DNA from: Rhabditoides inermis
Lineage: Eukaryota; Nematoda; Chromadorea; Rhabditida; Rhabditidae
Direction of reading: 5' to 3'
Assembly (NCBI GenBank): GCA_963966185.1
Contig: CAWZYM010000145.1
Coordinates: 102,001-166,000 of the forward strand
DNA: 64,000 nucleotides
This document shows, piece after piece, positions 1 to 9,855 of this stretch (position 1 is the first letter of the stretch; the number at the start of each line of letters is the position of its first letter). A program made the position numbers and the translations under genes. The notes under the pieces were generated by a model. It ran no database searches. It was given only the letters and a program-made list of their open reading frames with translations, and was not told where the DNA came from.

Positions 1-232
1 GTATTGTTGTTTTGTTATAACTGTACATACATTTCACTTTTGCACGATCAAAGATTTGCAAATAAACCGTTCTTTTTGAGGACGTGGATGTTGTATCGTG
101 ATTGTGACGGATAGAAGTTCGAGAAGCTTTTTGATATCTATAGAGAAGAGGAAGGAATGGGCCATCAGTATATTGCACTATTACAGAACTGGTGTGCTCA
201 GTATTCGGACTTGTAACTACCGTATCGTTCAG

Positions 233-1047
233 ATGCTGTCCCGGAGTTGCGTGGGTGTGTGTGCTGTGTTGGGTGGAGTGGCGCGGTCGCAGGGACTCGC
301 CGCATCCAGACATATCAGCCACAGCAGGGCCCTCGCCAGCAAGGTAGGGTGTGTGTGACGAGAGATAAACAACGCACAGGCGACATGTGTTTGGTTGTTT
401 CCCATCGCTACACGCGTCTTCTGTCCGAAACAAATCCAATGCATACAATGTTTTGGTGATGTTTTGAAGCAAAAATAGCCTGTATGCATAGGCTGTATTG
501 TGTTGTTTCTAAAATACCAGGAATACTCGTTTGCAGCTGGTTCCGCTGTCGTCGATTCCGAAGGAGCAGCTGGGAGAATCGATCATACTCATGAAGGTAC
601 GGGGGGGGGGGGGGGCTGGAATAGGGGTGATGAGACATGGTGTTGTCCCTCGTGTGCTTAGAACATTAGGGTCAATTGCTAATGTGCTGGTTGAATAGCA
701 ATGCGGCATGAGCGTCGTGGATGTTCCATCTTGCTGGAGTACTCTGACCTAGTTTTGGGAAAAAATTGCACGGCATGCAATGCAAACGCAATCATTGATG
801 TATTCATATTTGGTTGAAAGAAAACGTATTTCCTTTTGGAAAGAAGTCGGTGGTCGAGTAATATGAAGGAGTACACAATGTGATTGTTGTAGGAGAACCT
901 GCCGGCTGGGTCGACGAATCAGGCACACGACATTATCGGCAAGGGAGTCTTCTACGCCAAGGTGAGCCATCTCTCTCTCTCTCTTTCTTTCTCCCTCTCC
1001 CTCTATTTCTTTCTCTTTCTCTTTCTCTCTCCTTCTCTCTTTCTCTC

Positions 1048-1131
<84 letters not shown>

Positions 1132-1706
1132 TCTCTTTTTCTCCTCTTTCACTCCCACCCTGATTCTTATTTCGTCACTGTCACATGGCAATGCTGTTAG
1201 TTGATGTGAGAGTGTTGGAGATTGAAGAAGATGTGTGTTGTTGACTTGTGCTGCCTTGCAGTGTCTGTCTCTGGCGTCCTCGGTGGCTGGAGTGACGATG
1301 TGCCCGGTGGTGACTTCGTACTTGTGGCAGCAGGCTACCGAGCGGCCCGGCATCATGGCCTTCACTATCGGTCAGCACATAGATCATAGAATTGGTTGAA
1401 GATGGACTAGCGCTCCGGCGCGCTGTCGCGCGCCTTCGCACTAGGTATACAAAAAGAGAAAAATAGAAGAATAGATCGTCTTGCCTGTTTGATAGTTGAT
1501 TGCTCTTTGACGACACTTGCGAAGATACATACACGCAAGGGTTGTAGTCGAAGTGTTCAAGTTCTATGTATTTTGTATATGTAGCTTAATTTTTCTTTTC
1601 GAACTATCTCTACTACTTCTTTTTCAATTCTTTTATGTTTCACAGATGTACACTGCCTCATCTCTTTATCCTCTACACTGTTCTGTCTACTTTCCATCCT
1701 ATATCC

Positions 1707-1763
<57 letters not shown>

Positions 1764-4365
1764 TCGACACAGTTCTACTCTCCCCTATCTCTCCCCTCTC
1801 TCTCTTCTCCCTCTCCCACTGTCTCGCAATCTCTTTCTCTCTTTCTCTTTCTCTCTCAGTATTATATTCTCTAATGTCTACTGTCAACTTTCTAGAGACA
1901 TTACTAATACTATGCTCTTGTTTGTCTACTGCATCTTTTTCTTCTACTGTGACAACAACTTTCTAGAGACATAACATAACTATGTTTTCTTCTGTCTACT
2001 CTCACCTCTCGTCACCTCTTCCACTCTCACTCTCACATCTGCAGTAATCACTATCACTGCGACTTTCGAGAGACAGTTATGTCTACTCTCCCTTCTCTCT
2101 CCTCTTTTTTCTCTCCTATTCTCTCTCTCTCTTTCTCTCTCCTATTCTCTCTCTTGTATACTTCCACTTCCCCGCTGCGGTGACAACAACTTTCTATAGA
2201 CAGTACTATGGTACCTTCTGTCTTCTCTTCTATTCTCACATCTGTAGTCACTGCGACTTTCGAGAGACAGTTATGTAATGTAAAAACTTTTTTAAACAGA
2301 AAGAACTACTCTCTTCTCTACTGTCTACTCTCTCACGTTCTAAAAATATATTGACCGCCTGTGCTTGCCAAATGACATGTAAGGTGAACTCGATTCTCAC
2401 CTCACCTCACTCCCACTCGACACTGTACTACATCGAAAAGCGGTTTTTCAGGCTGAATATGTACAAGAGTACAAGTAATAAACTCAAACTTTAGTTACAA
2501 CTGAAAAAGAAGCAGTACATTGTTCTACATTACGTCTACAATGACTTCGAGAAAAGAAGCCGGCTGGCGCGCCCTAACACGTTGTGCGCACGTGTGAAGG
2601 AGTTTGAAACAGTTTGAGGTTGATTTGATTGTCAGAAAGCACTATCTATTGACGTCTCAAAACATTTTACTTAACTTTCAACCTTCAAATTCTCGTTTTG
2701 TCAAAGTTATTCGTTGAAGATGCAAATTTCGTCTTTTTCAACTGACTCAATCCATTATTGTTATATTTAGACATATTCCTATCAAAAAGACACATCTGAG
2801 TGGATATGGGTCAGTGATTGCGAATGCCAACTATTCGATATCGATCGGTTGACCTGGCGGCTGGTAGCGAGCAATCCGGTGGGCGCGACCCCAGCAAGTA
2901 ACGCGCGCTCAGAAAATGTCTAATACTGTATGAAGACAAAGTCCGATCGATCTGAAACTTTGACAGAAGGGCTTTTCTGCCCATAAAAGTTTAAGTTCAC
3001 AAATTGGACCATCTATCTCGTCTGTACGAAAAGTCGATCATATTCGCCATATTTGGTGACTTTCCAAAAAAGGAAACCAGTTTCTATAATCTAATATACG
3101 TAATCTTTCTTCTATTCAATTTTTATAGAAATCGAAGATCATGAATTTTGGGTGCATTTTGGGTACATTCGCCTATTTGGGCATGAAGATGAGGTCACAG
3201 GCAGCTGGTATCGCGGCTATCGACTTTTTCTAGGTCGATTCACCTACTCTCCAAATTTGGTTCCAATTGAAGTATTTTGAAATTTTTCTCCATAGTTAAG
3301 AGATTAGGTGATAACTATGATTAGGAGATCGCTATTGACGAGATATTTGGAATTTTGCGTTCTCAGGTATTGGAGAAACTTTCTAGAAAAAATGAGTAGT
3401 TAAAGTAGACTTTGAAAAGAGATATCTCTCCGGAAAGAATGACAGACAGACAGACAGACACCATAGTAAATATTAGTATAAAAGGGGGACTAGCCCGAGC
3501 GGCGCTGGCGCGCCGCTCGGGCTAGGGCCGCCTTCGGCGGCCTCAACACTCAAACATCAAAACTGAAATCATCACTCAAATCGAATTTCATAACTAAATT
3601 ATGTCCACAAACCTTTAAACCAAAAATGAAGACAATTGAACGTTGTTTACAAATTTGTTTACTTGTTTACACTTTACGTAAACAACATTTTTGAACTCGC
3701 CTCCAAGTCTACTGCACGTTATACACCTTTGAAACACGTTTTCAGGTTGTTTACATATTTGTTCACTTGTTTACAACAACTGTAAACAACTTTCTTGAAC
3801 TCACCAAGAATGTCACTAAACATCTGACATCTTTGAAACACATTTTCAGGTTGTTTACAAAGTTGTTTACTTGTTTACATCATCTGTAAACAATATTTTT
3901 GAACTCGCCTCCAAGTCTACATCATCTTAGATATCTTCAGAACAAACTTTTAATTTGTTTACAAAGTTGTTTACTTGTTGACAAACATGTAAACAACAAC
4001 ATCGCTGACTTGCCTCCAGGTCACATACCAAGTTTGGACTCTTTGGCATCTAAACTGACCGAGATACAACATTACCATATTTGGAATTATGCAAATGAGG
4101 TCATTAGTCAAAATTTAAATCACCGACCCTACAGTACCCTTACCCTAAAAGGGCAACTCAATAGCTCTAAAACTAAGAATAGTTTACATAGAACTGGCCA
4201 TATCTCAGAATCTATGTTCTCAGATATGCAAATTTTCCAGGGAGAACCCATATAAGGAACGGTCAGATCAGGACCCCAGGTAAAATTTTGCGTGCGGTGA
4301 GCACCTCAGATCTAATTTCCATACCTCAACCCCCAACGATCACTACAAAAAGAGATACTCATCCG

Positions 4366-4405
<40 letters not shown>

Positions 4406-4920
4406 CCATAGCATAATTTATAGGGGGTGGGCGGGTGATGTTTGTTGCAGTGGCGAACGGGTTCCTGGTCCTGCTCTCGTTCACTCCCTTCCTCCTCCAC
4501 TTCCTCGCAAAGAGGTTCGTCGTCAACCTCTACTACAACAAGGAGACACAGGTTTGCTCGCCAAGATTGTGAAGTGTGTGAGACATGGTTCTCACTCACA
4601 ATTGCTTGCAGGTCTTCACCTCTGTGCACTACAACTTCTTCCTGCAGAAGAGGGCGAGACAGTTCAAGTTCACTGATGTGGTCGATGCCGCCATCGCACC
4701 CGAGATGAAGAAGGTGAGAGAGGGAGGAGAGAGAGAAGGAGAGAGAGAAGGAGATAGAGAGAGAGAAGGAGACTTGTCTTTGCAGGTGTGGATCCCTCTG
4801 GCGACGGCGTTTGTGCACGGCCAGCCCCTTCTGCTCTCCCTCGACAAGAATGCCTACCTCGACCCGATCGCCTTCAACCTCCTCACCAAGAACATCGATA
4901 TCCCCGCCAACCACGACTAG
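233..4920 (+). CDS. TMEM70-like mitochondrial assembly protein
   Basis: Seven exons (233-343, 537-596, 893-961, 1262-1370, 4451-4551, 4612-4713, 4786-4920) join in one frame to a protein of 228 residues. The start is rich in Arg/Ser/Ala and lacks acidic residues, as in a mitochondrial presequence. Two hydrophobic segments follow (about residues 80-105 and 115-140), then LHFLAKRFVVNLYYNKE and a TSVHYNFFL stretch. This hairpin followed by YYNxET is the hallmark of TMEM70, an inner-membrane protein that helps assemble ATP synthase and complex I in animals; that role is family knowledge, not seen here. The length is close to the family's. Intron 4 (1371-4450) is 3.1 kb against about 50-550 bases for the others and is filled with repeats. 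Fairly sure of the family. Confidence 0.82.
970..1140. repeat. (CT)n microsatellite in TMEM70-like intron 3
   Basis: Nearly pure CT dinucleotide tract with scattered TTT interruptions, just after the exon 3 donor. Open frames here encode only Ser-Leu repeats and are not genes. Tracts of this kind recur in most introns of the window. Confidence 0.95.
1706..1860. repeat. (CT)n microsatellite in TMEM70-like intron 4
   Basis: About 50 bases of pure CT repeat (from about 1711) followed by interrupted CT-rich sequence. Its open frames are low-complexity shadows. Confidence 0.93.
1868..2280. repeat. Degenerate tandem repeat
   Basis: A pyrimidine-rich module built on 'aactttctagagaca' and 'gcgactttcgagagacagtt' recurs about five times (near 1885, 1955, 2058, 2188 and 2250), separated by 'tctactctcac' spacers. 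It lies in the large intron 4. The unit is too diverged for me to set a period confidently. Confidence 0.6.
2780..3485. repeat. Dispersed-repeat-like intron sequence ending in a GACA tract
   Basis: Non-coding sequence ending in 'gacagacagacagacaccat' and then 'agtataaaaggggg'. The same closing module is at 4375-4428 ('gacagacaaacaccatagca', 'atttataggggg'). Two copies sharing a 3' module within one intron suggest a short dispersed element; left boundaries are not resolved. Confidence 0.45.
3489..3542. other. Two adjacent GC-rich hairpins
   Basis: 'ctagcccgagcggcg' pairs perfectly with 'cgccgctcgggctag' (15 bp stem, six-base loop), directly followed by 'ggccgcc-ttc-ggcggcc' (7 bp stem). They end the GACA-tract repeat. 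Such hairpins next to CTAG are reminiscent of Helitron 3' ends, but no Helitron protein is present in the window. Confidence 0.7.
3641..4010. repeat. Minisatellite of forkhead-type motifs (about 4 x 105 bp)
   Basis: Four imperfect units of about 105 bp. Each has two or three TGTTTAC motifs (near 3644, 3656, 3664; 3748, 3768; 3853, 3864, 3872; 3956, 3968), one GTAAACA (3678, 3782, 3886, 3989) and a linker containing 'gaactcgcctccaagtctac'. TGTTTAC/GTAAACA is the core forkhead (FOXO/FOXA) site. It lies in intron 4 of the TMEM70-like gene. The repeat is plain; any regulatory role is inference. Confidence 0.8.
4011..4430. repeat. Second repeat copy with GACA tract
   Basis: AT-rich intron sequence closing with eight or so CAGA units and 'atttataggggg', matching the end of the copy at 2780-3485. 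It stops about 20 bases before the exon 5 acceptor. No gene seen. Confidence 0.4.
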
Positions 4921-5330
4921 GACCTCCAAGTATAGGCTCCCTCGTCACTCTCACGAGCTTTCTCAATTTCGCTCCGCTAGTGTAGGTAGATTGTTTTACC
5001 AGTTGTAGGTATAGGATTATGTTATGCGTGTGTTTTGTTGATTTGCGTCTGTTTTTGTGTGTTGAATGTGAACGAGAGAGTTATGATAGAAATGAATTTT
5101 TATTTGAATTCGAACTTTTTTTAGTAGTTACAAGTTGGTGGCATGGACGAATAAGTCTTCGCTAATGATGTTATCACAAGAATGACGGTGGTTCGAAATG
5201 TCGATTCACAACCACATTGAATTTCATACATGCTGTGTGAATAGATATAGAACAGTGTTTTATGATCACAAATTGCGTATATGGGAAACATTTGAATTTG
5301 ATGCTATTTGTGGCTAAGAGGACTGTAAAC
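4921..5330. other. 3' flank of TMEM70-like gene
   Basis: AT-rich sequence after the stop codon. No exon, RNA gene or perfect AATAAA signal that I can support. Confidence 0.4.
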
Positions 5331-5334
5331 ACTA

Positions 5335-5700
5335 ACAACAGATTTCACGATAATTTTGGTAACCTTTTTATTTTTGGTAACCTTTTCAGGTTTCACGGTA
5401 ATTTCAATAATCTTTTTTCAGGTTTCACGAACCTTTTTCAGGTTTCACATTAATTTTGGTAACCTTTTCCTGGTTTCGCGGTAATTTTGGTAACATTTTG
5501 AATTTTGGTAACCTTTTACAGGTTTCAGGGTAATTTTAGGAACCTTTTTCCAGATTTCACGAAAATTGTGGTAACCTTTTGAATTTTGGTAACCTTTTTC
5601 AGATTTCACGGTAATTTTGGTAACATTTTGAAATTTGGTAAAATTTTACAGGTTTCACTGTAATTTTGGAAACATTTTGAATTTTTGTAAGGTTTACCGG
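5335..5700. repeat. GGTAACCTTTT minisatellite
   Basis: About ten imperfect units of roughly 25-35 bp on the theme 'ttttggtaaccttttcaggt' plus 'ttcacggtaa'. Every unit carries GGTAAC and most carry CAGGTTTCAC. It occupies the gap between the TMEM70-like gene and the next element. No coding potential. Confidence 0.8.
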
Positions 5701-6099
5701 CTAGGACAGATTTTCAAAACATCAACAATCGCATCAACTACTGCAATATGCATACGATTCCACTGTTATCATCTCGCGTAGAGAGACCGACAGACGACAG
5801 ATCTGTTCCTGTCAAAGCGCCACTGGTCGCACACGAGATACCTGAAAACCATTTGCGTATTCATTTTAATTAACAGAGTTAACGATCAGAGTGTAGGATG
5901 TTCAATGTAGAAGAAAATTACGCTTTTAGCAAGCGGTCTCAACCACGACGTTGTCAACGGTCGGTCGTCTAAGAAGATCGCCAGTACACTTTTTTGTATT
6001 CGTTTATGTTTAATATATTTCATCATTCCTGGACATTGTGATGATTCCGTTGTTCACATTTACCTTCTGATTCGACCTGGCGTCCTCGATTATAATCAG
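5701..6099. other. Intergenic, nothing recognised
   Basis: Unique-looking sequence with no conserved exon. The missing N-terminal half of the phosphatase-like gene could begin around here, but I find no DYIxA or KNRY-type motif to prove it. Confidence 0.3.
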
Positions 6100-6290
6100 A
6101 TGAAAGTGTGTCCGACTGTTTCTGCGATGAGTTGCCAGACTGAATCTCACTTCCTTGCCGCTCTTGTGTACCTATCTCCCGTTAAGTGTGATAGGAGTCC
6201 TAATCCCCGAACGAGCACGCGGTTGCGATCCTCGAGGTCGGGTCTCTCATCCAGAGAGACGGGCGCCAGCCAACCAACGCCGGGCGGGGT
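6100..6290 (+). other. Possible upstream exon, weak
   Basis: An open stretch of about 63 codons runs from an ATG at 6100 to a GT at about 6290, with a segment (CDRSPNPRTSTRL) that loosely resembles the KNRY...STRV region of tyrosine phosphatases. It would suit a first exon of the phosphatase-like gene at 7016, with the foldback repeat 6305-7013 inserted in the intron. The similarity is too weak to rely on. Confidence 0.15.
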
Positions 6291-6304
6291 GAGAGTATCC
6301 AACA

Positions 6305-7013
6305 TTCTCTTTCGAAAAGTACGTAAGTAAAGAGAAGAGGTTTGTCTGGATCTGATTCTGATTCAACAAAGCACATGCATAAAATCTCTTTGCAGCTGAC
6401 TAAAATATCAAAACAAACCTGCTCTTTCGAATCACTCTGAAATGTGTTTTAAACATTAAGAAATATATAATGTAAGGTGACTGTGAAAGAGGCCAAATTT
6501 TTATTATAATTCACTATAAAAAATTATCATAATGCATAAATAATATTTATGTTCTATTTTCATATATTCGAAAGAGCAGGTTTGTTTTGATATTTTAGTC
6601 AGCTGCAAAGAGATTTTATGCATGTGCTTTTGTTGAATCAGATCCAGACAAACCTCTTCTCTTTACTTACGTACTTTTCGAAAGAGAATGGATGTCCTTT
6701 TCTCAAATTTCGAAGAAATTTTTTCACATTGGTGAAATAAAACATACATATTACAAACTCACTAGTCAGAATGTCATGATCGGAGTTACAAATAACTTAT
6801 ACAACACTACTACATCTACATAGTAATATTCACTGGTTTGAAATTATAAAATATGTAGTTTCTGTGATTCCCGCTTTTTGAAACTGATAAGTCATGTGTT
6901 GCCGAACAATGTTGTGTTATATACGAATGTATCTAAATTAGAAACTTTCGAAATAGCTTGGTCGAATCGCTCACGCGTCTGCCGGTCGCTCATTGACGCG
7001 CGCTACACACGTT
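6305..7013. mobile_element. Foldback element, copy 1
   Basis: Inverted repeat arms of about 115 bp (6308-6425 and 6568-6690), beginning 'ttcgaaaagtacgtaagtaa' and containing 'aagcacatgcataaaa', with an AT-rich spacer of about 140 bp. Homology with the copy at 16195-16945 continues to the right of the hairpin and stops at 'cacacgtta', so the element is about 700 bp. It ends exactly at the splice acceptor of the phosphatase-like exon at 7016. No protein is encoded; this looks like a non-autonomous element whose transcript would form a long hairpin. Confidence 0.8.
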
Positions 7014-7015
7014 AG

Positions 7016-8518
7016 GTACATCCTGACCGAATCTCCGTCTGCTGACACCGCAGTTGATTTCTGGCATGTTGTCTTCCGCTACAAATGCAAAGCAATCGTC
7101 ATGCTCAATAAATTCATGCAAAAGGATAAGACAACTAACTTGTTTTTCGAATACTGGAACAATAAGACGCCGCTAATGTTCAAAAACGACTACGTTTCAT
7201 ATACGGTGCGAGTTTTGATTGTTCCTTGTATAACATATATAACTTTGATGTTATAGGTGAAATGTATCGCTGTATTCGCACCAATTATCGGAAACCTAAA
7301 ACGCTACACTTTCTCCATCTTTAAGTATGATGATAACAGTAAATAGTATGATGATAACTTTTAATGTATTTCAGTGGATTGGGATATCACGAGGTTGAAT
7401 TGCTGCACTACACTGGGTGGGAAGATTGTCTCGCTCCGATGGACCCGAAAGAGCTCGCGAAATTGATGTTGTTTCTATATGAAGACGTCGGAACGCCGCA
7501 GCAACCAGTGATTGTCCACTGCGCTAACGGAATCAGCAAGAGTGCAGCTTTTGTCGGTAGGGTCGTTTTACATTTCCTTATTAAGAAGGACTCCTTGGAA
7601 TGTGCCAGCCGGCGCGAAATGCTCGCCCCAGTGCCAGTCTGCCGCATGTCTTCGTGTTGAGACCAATTTCACTATTTTCTACCGTGTCTTTGTCACTGGG
7701 TCAGCCCTCTTTTTGCGCGGGAAATCAACAGCAGTGAGGGAGAGTGTGCGTGACTCGCGCGGCTTCTTTCATCTTGTGCCAGCCAAACACAGAATCGATC
7801 ATCAAAAAGGCGCGAACTCGTCTCGTGGAGGCAAACTCGTGTCTCTGTGATTGCGCCTGCCCAGCTGATTGGGGGCGGTCTTGCGGCACTGGCAAAATGC
7901 TAAAATCTTGCGCCCAAAGTGACGGTCAATAGTATTCGTACTGCCGAAAAAAATCGTTATGCAAATTTTGGTGAGTAAAAAAATTCTTGCTTCTGTAGAT
8001 ATGTTAAAATCACGATATCCTATAAATAATGACCCCTAATGTTGTTTTCCGTGGAGGCCTTCTTTAACAAATATTCAGGCGTCGATGTTTTGACATCAAT
8101 TGTGGAGACCGATCCTAACCCCGACCCATTACAGCTACTTCACGTACGTTTTTAGTTATTTATCAAATATATTGTATTTCAGACTATGCGTCGTTATCGA
8201 GCGAAGAGTTTCACGGATAAGTGGCAGCACTACTTTACCTATATGTGCTTCTTCCAGTTTCATTTCCAGATAAATTCAAATTACCACTACATAAACATGT
8301 TCATATTCAAGAATGCGACGTATGGCCGATACTCGAAGGTGTATTACTATTTCATAGAAAGGACGGACTCATATGCGAACAAGCTGAAGGCAGCGACGAC
8401 TGCCGAAGACCCTTCTGCAGTTGAAGAGCGAATTAAGAGAGTACAGACGAGCTTTAAGAAGTTCTCCCGAGACAAAAAGAAAGACCAAAAGACCGAAATG
8501 TCTTCGAAAAAAGATCGG
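7016..8518 (+). CDS. Protein tyrosine phosphatase-like region, catalytic Arg replaced by Lys (partial)
   Basis: Exons 7016-7205, 7257-7324, 7375-7556, 8079-8143 and 8183-8518 keep phase. The reading has YILTESPSADTAVDFW (classical PTP YIATQ.P...DFW), then CKAIVML, and at 7514-7540 the signature loop VHCANGISKSA. The usual form is VHCSAGxGRTG: Cys is present but Arg is Lys, so a phosphatase would be expected to be inactive or altered. The N-terminal third of the domain (pTyr loop, KNRY) is not found upstream, where a foldback element sits. A basic, Lys-rich tail ends at a good donor (8519) whose phase matches the kinase exon at 9856. Without that splice the frame runs on to a stop at 8600-8602 through a hydrophobic stretch. 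Fused gene, operon partner or decaying copy are all possible. Confidence 0.65.
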
Positions 8519-8738
8519 GTAAGCATTATCACCATCTTGTTAATCGTTTGTTTTTGCGAGATAGCGAGAGGTCAGGTGCGCAAAGACTCACTACTACGCT
8601 GACTACTATTCCGATGCGCAAAGACTGTAATGTAGCGCAGGCTCCTGAAAGGTGACAGACTTTCACTTTTGTGACTTCCTTGACAAATTTTAGGCAGATT
8701 TTTTTTTGCACGAGCTTCAATCCCTCTGCGATCTCTAA

Positions 8739-9780
8739 CACGGACAGCTTGCGCACTCGTCTTGGCGGATTCTTATGAAAACATGGTCATATACACAGTT
8801 TTTCATGCTGATTCCGAATATAATCATAATTTTTCCTAAATGGTTATTTGAAACCAATTTGGACAGCCACCGAATAGACTACCCATGAAAATGACCTGTC
8901 GACAACAGCAGCGTGGCCGAATGGATAGTTAGTTGGTAAGTGGAAAATGACAGGTGCGGTATCGATGCAATGCCGCTATGCGGCAAAACTTTTTGCAAGA
9001 TGGAATAATAACAACTTTATATAATAAGCACAAATTTATTTCGAGAATCGTTTCTAGCAACGATGTTTGTTCATAACCATACAATCAAACGGGGACATCT
9101 AATGAAGGAAGGAGTGGAACATGTGTGGCATTTTGTTTTGACGGTTCCTTCGAAACAGTAATCCGCTGAAGTGACAAACGTTGGAGGACGGGTATCGGTG
9201 TATCCAGACTTGTGCCAAGCATATTGCCTCATGTGAAGGAACTTGTCGTCAGAGAACACATAGAGGGTCATGGAGTAGATTAGTCTGAGATTGTCACGGG
9301 CATACACGTGGGCTAGGAGAGCAACAACCACCCCTGCCGACGGAGACATCGCTGGCATTGCGAGTGAAAAGAAGGACGACAACACTCTCTACCTCACTGT
9401 TCGCTCATTACGTGTACCAATCAGCGCGAGCCAGCTTTCCAGATATCCAATTTCAGATTTGCATAATTATCGAGAGACGACAGGGCGACATACGCCGCCA
9501 AAGAGAACCGGCAAAAAGTTTTGCCGCATAGCGGCATTGCATTGATACCGCACCTGTCATTTTGACTGTCATTTTCAACTTTCCAACTCACTATCCATTC
9601 GGCCACGCTGCTGTTGTCGACAGGTCATTTTCATGGGTAGTCTATTCGGTGGCTGTCCAAATTGATTTCAAACTACCATTTAGGAAAAGTTATGCTCATA
9701 TTCGGAATCAGCATGAAAAACTGTGTATATGACCATGTTTTCATAAGAATCCGCCAAGACGAGTGCGCAAGCTGCCCGTG
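8739..9780. mobile_element. Large inverted repeat (260 bp arms) with tRNA-like module
   Basis: Left arm 8739-8996 and right arm 9511-9780 are near-perfect reverse complements, ending 'cggacagcttgcgcactcg' outside and 'gcggcaaaactttttgc' inside, around a 514 bp spacer. Each arm carries the tRNA-like start 'cagcgtggccgaatgg'. The whole lies in the intron between the phosphatase-like and kinase exons. Long terminal inverted repeats suggest a Mutator-like or foldback DNA element. I could not find a clear target duplication. Confidence 0.8.
9071..9385 (-). CDS. Hypothetical 104-residue ORF inside the inverted repeat
   Basis: This open frame fills much of the spacer between the arms. Its composition is varied, not low-complexity, with a hydrophobic N-terminal stretch (about residues 1-30), ARDNLRLIYSMTLYVF, and four cysteines near the end. 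I do not recognise it. It may be element cargo, a captured exon or chance. No splice partner or start context supports it beyond length. Confidence 0.25.
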   Translation of the reverse strand: MLSSFFSLAMPAMSPSAGVVVALLAHVYARDNLRLIYSMTLYVFSDDKFLHMRQYAWHKSGYTDTRPPTFVTSADYCFEGTVKTKCHTCSTPSFIRCPRLIVWL

Positions 9781-9855
9781 TAAGTTCGAAAAGTCTATTT
9801 CGAATTTTCGAAAAACTATGTACATTTAAAAGAAAAGAGTATTCGTTGTTTTCAG

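Noticed and set aside
880..1365. Open frames of 73-120 codons over the (CT)n tract
   Set aside because: They consist of Ser-Leu or Arg-Glu repeats produced by the microsatellite.
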